From: Flavobacteriaceae bacterium
GTDB taxonomy: Bacteria > Bacteroidota > Bacteroidia > Flavobacteriales > Flavobacteriaceae
Assembly (NCBI GenBank): GCA_002702405.1
Contig: NZZH01000031.1
Coordinates: 7,694-19,399, forward strand
Length of the DNA stretch: 11,706 nucleotides
Reading direction: 5' to 3'
The position numbers and the translations under genes are program-made. The notes under the pieces were generated by a model. The model ran no database searches and was not told the origin of the DNA. It saw only the letters and a program-made list of their open reading frames with translations. Position 1 is the first letter of the stretch. Each line of letters opens with the position of its first letter. Of the stretch, positions 8,043 through 11,706 are shown piece by piece.

Positions 8043-8052
8043 CAATAAAAAA

Positions 8053-8982
8053 CTGAAAAAAGGAATTATTTATAAGTCAACAGGAATTTGGCATCTAGTT
8101 AAATCTGAAAATATTTTTTACAATTGTAGAATTAAAGGGAAACTTCGACTTCATAATTCCAAAAGTACAAGTCCAGTTGTCGTAGGAGATAGAGTTAATT
8201 TTGTTTTAGATATTGAAAGTAATAATCAAGGTGTTATTATTGAAGTACAAAAAAGAAGCAATCATATTATTAGAAAATCAGTAAAGTTGTCTAAACAATT
8301 CCAGGTAATTGCATCAAATATCGATCAGATTTTTTTAATAATTACTTTAAATTATCCAATTACTTTTACTCAATTTATTGATAGAATATTAGTTACAGCG
8401 GAAGCATATAAGATTCCATTAAATCTTGTTTTTAATAAAATGGATTTATATTCACCATCAGAAAAAAATGAAATAAAAACATTAAAAAAAACATATAAAT
8501 CAATAGGTTATAAATGTTTTAAAATTTCAGCTTTAAATAAAGATTCTGTAAATAAAGTTTCAAAATTAATGAAGAAGAAAGTTAATATGATTATAGGTCA
8601 TAGTGGAGTAGGGAAGTCAACTTTAATTAACACTATTTCTCCTAATTTAATGATTAAAACATCTAATATTTCTGATTTACACAAACAAGGTCAGCATACA
8701 ACAACTTATTCAGAAATGTTTGATTTAAGTGATGATATTAAAATAATAGACACTCCAGGAATTAAAGGTTTTGGATTAGTTGATATTGATTCTAATGAAA
8801 TTAAAAATTATTTTCCAGAGTTTAAAAATTTAAAAGAAAATTGCAAATACAATAATTGTTTACATCTAAATGAACCTGATTGTGCAGTTATAAATGCTTT
8901 GAAACAAAATAAAATTTCAGAGTCAAGATATAAAAGTTATTTAAATTTGATTGATGAAAATTCTACTTATAGAATTAAATAA
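8053..8982 (+). CDS. rsgA: RsgA, ribosome small-subunit-dependent GTPase (probable CTG start)
   Basis: RsgA is a circularly permuted GTPase that checks late maturation of the 30S subunit. Read from CTG 8053 it has 309 residues, normal for the family. An OB-fold comes first: KKGIIYKSTGIWHL (2-15) and PVVVGDRVNF. The permuted GTPase follows with NKMD (128-131), GHSGVGKST (182-190), QGQHTTT and DTPG (233-236). Last is the zinc site C-x4-C-x-H-x5-C at Cys264, Cys269, His271 and Cys277. No ATG, GTG or TTG occurs in frame between the upstream stop (8029-8031) and TTG 8287. A TTG start would remove 78 residues and the whole OB-fold. CTG gives the MKKGI-type opening seen in flavobacterial RsgA. A one-base change from ATG, natural or by sequencing error, is the alternative. 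dtd begins immediately after the stop. Confidence 0.9.
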   Translation: MKKGIIYKSTGIWHLVKSENIFYNCRIKGKLRLHNSKSTSPVVVGDRVNFVLDIESNNQGVIIEVQKRSNHIIRKSVKLSKQFQVIASNIDQIFLIITLNYPITFTQFIDRILVTAEAYKIPLNLVFNKMDLYSPSEKNEIKTLKKTYKSIGYKCFKISALNKDSVNKVSKLMKKKVNMIIGHSGVGKSTLINTISPNLMIKTSNISDLHKQGQHTTTYSEMFDLSDDIKIIDTPGIKGFGLVDIDSNEIKNYFPEFKNLKENCKYNNCLHLNEPDCAVINALKQNKISESRYKSYLNLIDENSTYRIK

Positions 8983-9435
8983 ATGAAAGCAGTAATTCAA
9001 AGAGTTAAAAAGGCTAAAGTTTTAATAAATAATCTTGAAGAAAGAAAAATTGATTTTGGTCTTGTCGTTTTATTGGGAATTGGAAATAGTGATAATGAAG
9101 AAGATGCTGATTGGCTCTTAAATAAAGTTTTAAATATGCGAATATTTAACGATGAAAAAGATATTATGAATTTATCATTAATAGACACGAATGGATCAAT
9201 TATGATTATAAGTCAATTTACTTTAATGGCCTTTACCAAAAAAGGAAATAGACCTTCTTACATTAATGCAGCAAATCATAAACATGCAGTTCCTTTATAT
9301 AATTATTTTATAAGAAAAACTTCTAATTTTATTAATGCACCAATAGTAACAGGTGAATTTGGGGCAAACATGTTAGTTAGTATTGAGAATGATGGGCCTG
9401 TTACGATTGTAATAGATTCGAAAAATAAAGAGTAA
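8983..9435 (+). CDS. dtd: D-aminoacyl-tRNA deacylase
   Basis: Dtd hydrolyses D-amino acids (and glycine mischarged on tRNA-Ala) from tRNAs, using an RNA-based mechanism in a dimer. The 150-residue protein has the two defining motifs: SQFTL at 77-81 and GPVT at 138-141 (NDGPVTIVID), plus KKGNRPS (86-92) and GEFGANM (124-130). The opening MKAVIQRVKKAKV is typical and fixes the ATG. It starts directly after the rsgA TAA with no gap, a pairing I recall as common in flavobacteria, so the two are presumably cotranscribed. Two bases separate its stop from the opposing murB stop. Confidence 0.97.
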   Translation: MKAVIQRVKKAKVLINNLEERKIDFGLVVLLGIGNSDNEEDADWLLNKVLNMRIFNDEKDIMNLSLIDTNGSIMIISQFTLMAFTKKGNRPSYINAANHKHAVPLYNYFIRKTSNFINAPIVTGEFGANMLVSIENDGPVTIVIDSKNKE

Positions 9436-9437
9436 AA

Positions 9438-10445
9438 TTATAATATGTTAACTTCATATTCTAAGTCAATATCAAAATTTATTTTTACATCATTTTGAAT
9501 TTTTTTGGCAACTTTCAAAATATCTATTCCTTTTGCATTTCCATTATTAATTAAGACTAAAGCTTGTTTTTTATATACACCAACATTGCCAAAATTTAGG
9601 CCTTTGTATCCAAGTTTTTCTATTAACCATCCTGCTGATATTTTAATTTTATTGTTTTCAGATTTATAACCTAAAATATCGTTAAACTTATTTTTTAAAT
9701 TTTCATAATGATTTAAGTCAATTGTGGGATTTTTAAAAAAACTACCAGCGTTTCCAAATTTAGATATATCTGGCAATTTTGATTTTCTTATTTTAATAAT
9801 TGCTTCAGAAATATTTTGAATTGACTTTTTTTTGTTTTTTAAATGTTCTTTAACTTTTCCGTAACTAATATTATAATTATGAGGCTCTTTACTAAGTTTT
9901 AAGAAAACTTTCATAATTACATAATTATTTTTTTCTTTAGTTTTAAAAATTGAACTTCTATATTCAAATTCACAATCCTCAACATAAAATTTTTTAATTT
10001 GTTTAGTTTTGATATTTAGTGCTTCACAACAATAGAAAACATCTTTTAATTCAACACCATAAGCACCAATGTTTTGAATTGGTGCAGCACCAACGCTACC
10101 TGGTATTAATGATAAATTTTCAATTCCCCCAAAATTGTTTTTAATTGCCCATAAAACTATATCATGCCAATTTTCACCTGCACTAATTTCAACAATTACA
10201 TCTTTAATAGATTCATTTGTAATTGAAATTCCTTTATTGGCTATATGAATTGTAAGACCATCAAAATTATTAGTAAAAAGTATGTTACTTCCACCTCCTA
10301 ATATTCTGTAATCTTTATAATTATTATTTTCTAATGCTTTTTTGAGTTCATTAAAATTTTTTATAGAAACAAACCCTTTTGAAATAACATCGATTTTAAA
10401 AGTATTTAATGTTTTGAGTGAAACATTTTTATTTATTGAAAGCAT
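9438..10445 (-). CDS. murB: UDP-N-acetylenolpyruvoylglucosamine reductase, type I
   Basis: MurB reduces UDP-GlcNAc-enolpyruvate to UDP-MurNAc with NADPH and FAD, the second committed step of peptidoglycan synthesis in the cytoplasm. The 335-residue protein carries the FAD-binding GGGSN (50-54), LIPGSVGAAPIQNIGAYG (113-130), EYRSSIF (161-167) with the conserved Arg163, and GNAGSFFKNP (231-240) with catalytic Ser235. The C-terminal LEYEV holds Glu331, equivalent to the E. coli glutamate. The extra C-terminal segment (about 255-300) and length mark it as type I, like the E. coli enzyme. The opening LSLKTLNTF-like stretch supports the ATG at 10445. It lies 23 bases after the aminotransferase gene. 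Confidence 0.97.
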   Translation of the reverse strand: MLSINKNVSLKTLNTFKIDVISKGFVSIKNFNELKKALENNNYKDYRILGGGSNILFTNNFDGLTIHIANKGISITNESIKDVIVEISAGENWHDIVLWAIKNNFGGIENLSLIPGSVGAAPIQNIGAYGVELKDVFYCCEALNIKTKQIKKFYVEDCEFEYRSSIFKTKEKNNYVIMKVFLKLSKEPHNYNISYGKVKEHLKNKKKSIQNISEAIIKIRKSKLPDISKFGNAGSFFKNPTIDLNHYENLKNKFNDILGYKSENNKIKISAGWLIEKLGYKGLNFGNVGVYKKQALVLINNGNAKGIDILKVAKKIQNDVKINFDIDLEYEVNIL

Positions 10446-10468
10446 AATTTCAATATAATAAACTCTAT

Positions 10469-11659
10469 TTAATTTTGATAAACTTTTAAAGCTTTTTCTA
10501 AAATTTGAGTAGCTCTAATTAATTTTGAGGGTTTTAAAATAAAAGCAAATCTAACTTTATCAATACCATAACCAGGAGTTGAATAAAAACCTTGAGCAGG
10601 AGCTAACATAACTGTTTGATTAGAATCATTAAAATCTTCAAGTAAAAATTGACAGAAATTTTCTGCATTTTTTACTGGTAATTTAACTATACAATAAAAA
10701 GCTCCCATAGGCTCAGTTACTGAAACACCATCTATTTTTTTTAAATTATCAATTAGGACTTTGCGACGATTAGTGTATTTTTTTAAAACTTCCAACATAT
10801 AACTTTTAGGTGCTTGAAGAGCTGCTTCACTGGCTATTAAGGCATAGGTTGGAGGAGAGAGTCTTAATTGAGCAAATTTTAAAATATTGTTTATAACAGA
10901 TTTGTTTTTTGATACAATACAACCAACTCTAGCTCCACAGAGACTATATCTTTTTGAAACCGAATCAATCATAATAGAAATAGATTTATATTTTGAGTTT
11001 CTTAAAACAGAATAATGTTTTATGTTACCATAAATAAACTCTCTATATACTTCATCAACAATTATGAAAATATCATTTTTCAATGCAATTTCACAAAGAG
11101 AGTTAATATCTTTTTCACTATAAACATGTCCTGTTGGATTACTTGGATTACAAATAAGTATTGCTTTAGTTTTACTGTTTATTTTTGAAATGATTTTATT
11201 CAAAGAGGGAATTTCAAAACTTTCCTCTTTATCAGATATTATAGGTATTACTTTTACACTTGAAGCAGCGGCAAATCCATTATAATTAGCATAAAATGGT
11301 TCAGGAATAATTATTTCATCATTTGCGTCACAAATAACATTTAAACAAAAAGTTAGGGCTTCACTTGCTCCAGTTGTAATTACAATTTGATCAGGATTTA
11401 ATTTAATATCATGACTATTATAATATTTGCAAAGACTTTTTCTATATGAGAGAGGTCCTTGAGATGGGCCATAAGGAAGTAATTTTAATTTAGATTTTGT
11501 CACAGCATTCAATGCTTCTAATGGAGCATCAATATCAGGTTGACCAATATTTAAATGTAATATATTAACTCCTTTCGATTTTGCTTTTTCTGCATAAGTT
11601 GCCAATTTCCTAATTGGTGAAAAAGGCAATTTTACTCCTTTATTTGATAGTTTAGGCAT
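10469..11659 (-). CDS. Class I/II PLP-dependent aminotransferase (aspartate aminotransferase-like)
   Basis: This is a fold-type I PLP enzyme of 396 residues. Visible marks are LNIGQPDIDAP (36-46), YGPSQGPLSYR (63-73), TTGASEAL (95-102), NPSNPTG (171-177), VDEVYREF (201-208) with Asp202 and Tyr205, the PLP-binding Lys236 in SVSKRYSLCGARVG, and Arg370 in KVRFAF for the substrate carboxylate. The overall pattern is that of the Bacteroidota aminotransferases usually called aspartate aminotransferase, but substrate cannot be settled from sequence. The start is placed at ATG 11659 (MPKLSNKG). A TTG at 11680 would add seven residues (MQLNFFL) and falls within the candidate promoter. It is followed by murB after 23 bases. 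Confidence 0.93.
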   Translation of the reverse strand: MPKLSNKGVKLPFSPIRKLATYAEKAKSKGVNILHLNIGQPDIDAPLEALNAVTKSKLKLLPYGPSQGPLSYRKSLCKYYNSHDIKLNPDQIVITTGASEALTFCLNVICDANDEIIIPEPFYANYNGFAAASSVKVIPIISDKEESFEIPSLNKIISKINSKTKAILICNPSNPTGHVYSEKDINSLCEIALKNDIFIIVDEVYREFIYGNIKHYSVLRNSKYKSISIMIDSVSKRYSLCGARVGCIVSKNKSVINNILKFAQLRLSPPTYALIASEAALQAPKSYMLEVLKKYTNRRKVLIDNLKKIDGVSVTEPMGAFYCIVKLPVKNAENFCQFLLEDFNDSNQTVMLAPAQGFYSTPGYGIDKVRFAFILKPSKLIRATQILEKALKVYQN

Positions 11660-11677
11660 TAAAAAAAAATTAAGTTG

Positions 11678-11685
11678 CAAAAATG
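11678..11685 (-). promoter_or_regulatory. Possible -7 element upstream of the aminotransferase
   Basis: The minus-strand sequence CATTTTTG fits TAnnTTTG except at the first base and is followed by CAAC, resembling the TTTGCAA context ahead of rsgA. It ends 18 bases before ATG 11659. The matching -33 box would lie at or beyond the window edge, so this cannot be completed here. Confidence 0.28.
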
Positions 11686-11706
11686 GTTATTTTTTTAATC
11701 ACTCTC

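Larger units (their letters stand above)
7964..8052. promoter_or_regulatory. Divergent intergenic region between gpmI and rsgA
   Basis: This 89-base A+T-rich gap separates two genes reading away from each other and so should contain promoters for both. A good candidate for rsgA is at 8012-8042 and a weak one for gpmI at 7975-7982. A 17-codon open frame from ATG 7995 to TAA 8046 lies on the plus strand, but it overlaps the candidate promoter and shows no similarity I recognise. No riboswitch-like or strongly folded structure is evident. Confidence 0.6.

Noticed and set aside
7995..8048. 17-codon plus-strand open frame between gpmI and rsgA (ATG to TAA)
   Set aside because: It has no recognisable product, overlaps the candidate rsgA promoter, and is of a length expected by chance. 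It is in a different frame from rsgA and does not supply its missing start.
8997..9188. 63-codon minus-strand open frame
   Set aside because: It lies entirely inside dtd, which has full family motifs on the other strand; its serine- and leucine-rich product is typical of an antisense shadow.
1..11706. Search for mobile elements, defence genes, CRISPR repeats, tRNAs or a novel cluster
   Set aside because: All space is filled by recognisable housekeeping or respiratory genes with short gaps; no long repeats, transposase motifs or regularly spaced repeats were seen by eye.

Overview
The window reads as ordinary chromosome from a low-G+C member of the Bacteroidota, most likely a marine flavobacterium with a compact genome. 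This rests on sequence character and protein style, since no rRNA is present. Coding sequence is strongly A+T rich and genes are packed with gaps of 0-48 bases. Clear Shine-Dalgarno sites are mostly absent. One promoter fits the Bacteroidota TTTG / TAnnTTTG pattern. The RsgA, aminotransferase and methyltransferase have a flavobacterial look. No mobile element, CRISPR array, tRNA or rRNA is visible.

Layout. Positions 1-3799 (+) carry the end of nqrB and complete nqrC, nqrD, nqrE and nqrF. These encode the Na+-translocating NADH:quinone oxidoreductase; nqrA and the rest of nqrB lie off the left edge. At 3848-4849 (+) follows apbE, a predicted lipoprotein FMN transferase that would attach FMN to NqrC and NqrB, so the stretch encodes a respiratory sodium pump and its maturation enzyme. 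At 4846-7963 (-) lies a three-gene run, gpmI, map and a class I methyltransferase, read leftward and meeting apbE tail to tail with a 4-base overlap. An 89-base divergent region (7964-8052) separates gpmI from rsgA and dtd (+, 8053-9435), which act in ribosome maturation and in clearing D-amino acids from tRNA. Finally murB and a class I/II aminotransferase lie on the minus strand (9438-11659), again tail to tail with dtd and only 2 bases apart.

The main correction to naive gene calling is rsgA. The first ATG/GTG/TTG in its frame, TTG at 8287, would delete the N-terminal OB-fold. Homologous-looking sequence runs back to a CTG at 8053, just downstream of a good promoter match. Either CTG is a real non-canonical start or one base has changed from ATG. 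The aminotransferase start is best placed at ATG 11659 rather than TTG 11680.

I found no convincing previously undescribed system. Remaining points of interest are modest: an N-terminal extension on NqrD, a methyltransferase whose N-terminal region looks like a zinc-ribbon that lost its cysteines, and two convergent gene junctions with no room for a conventional terminator.
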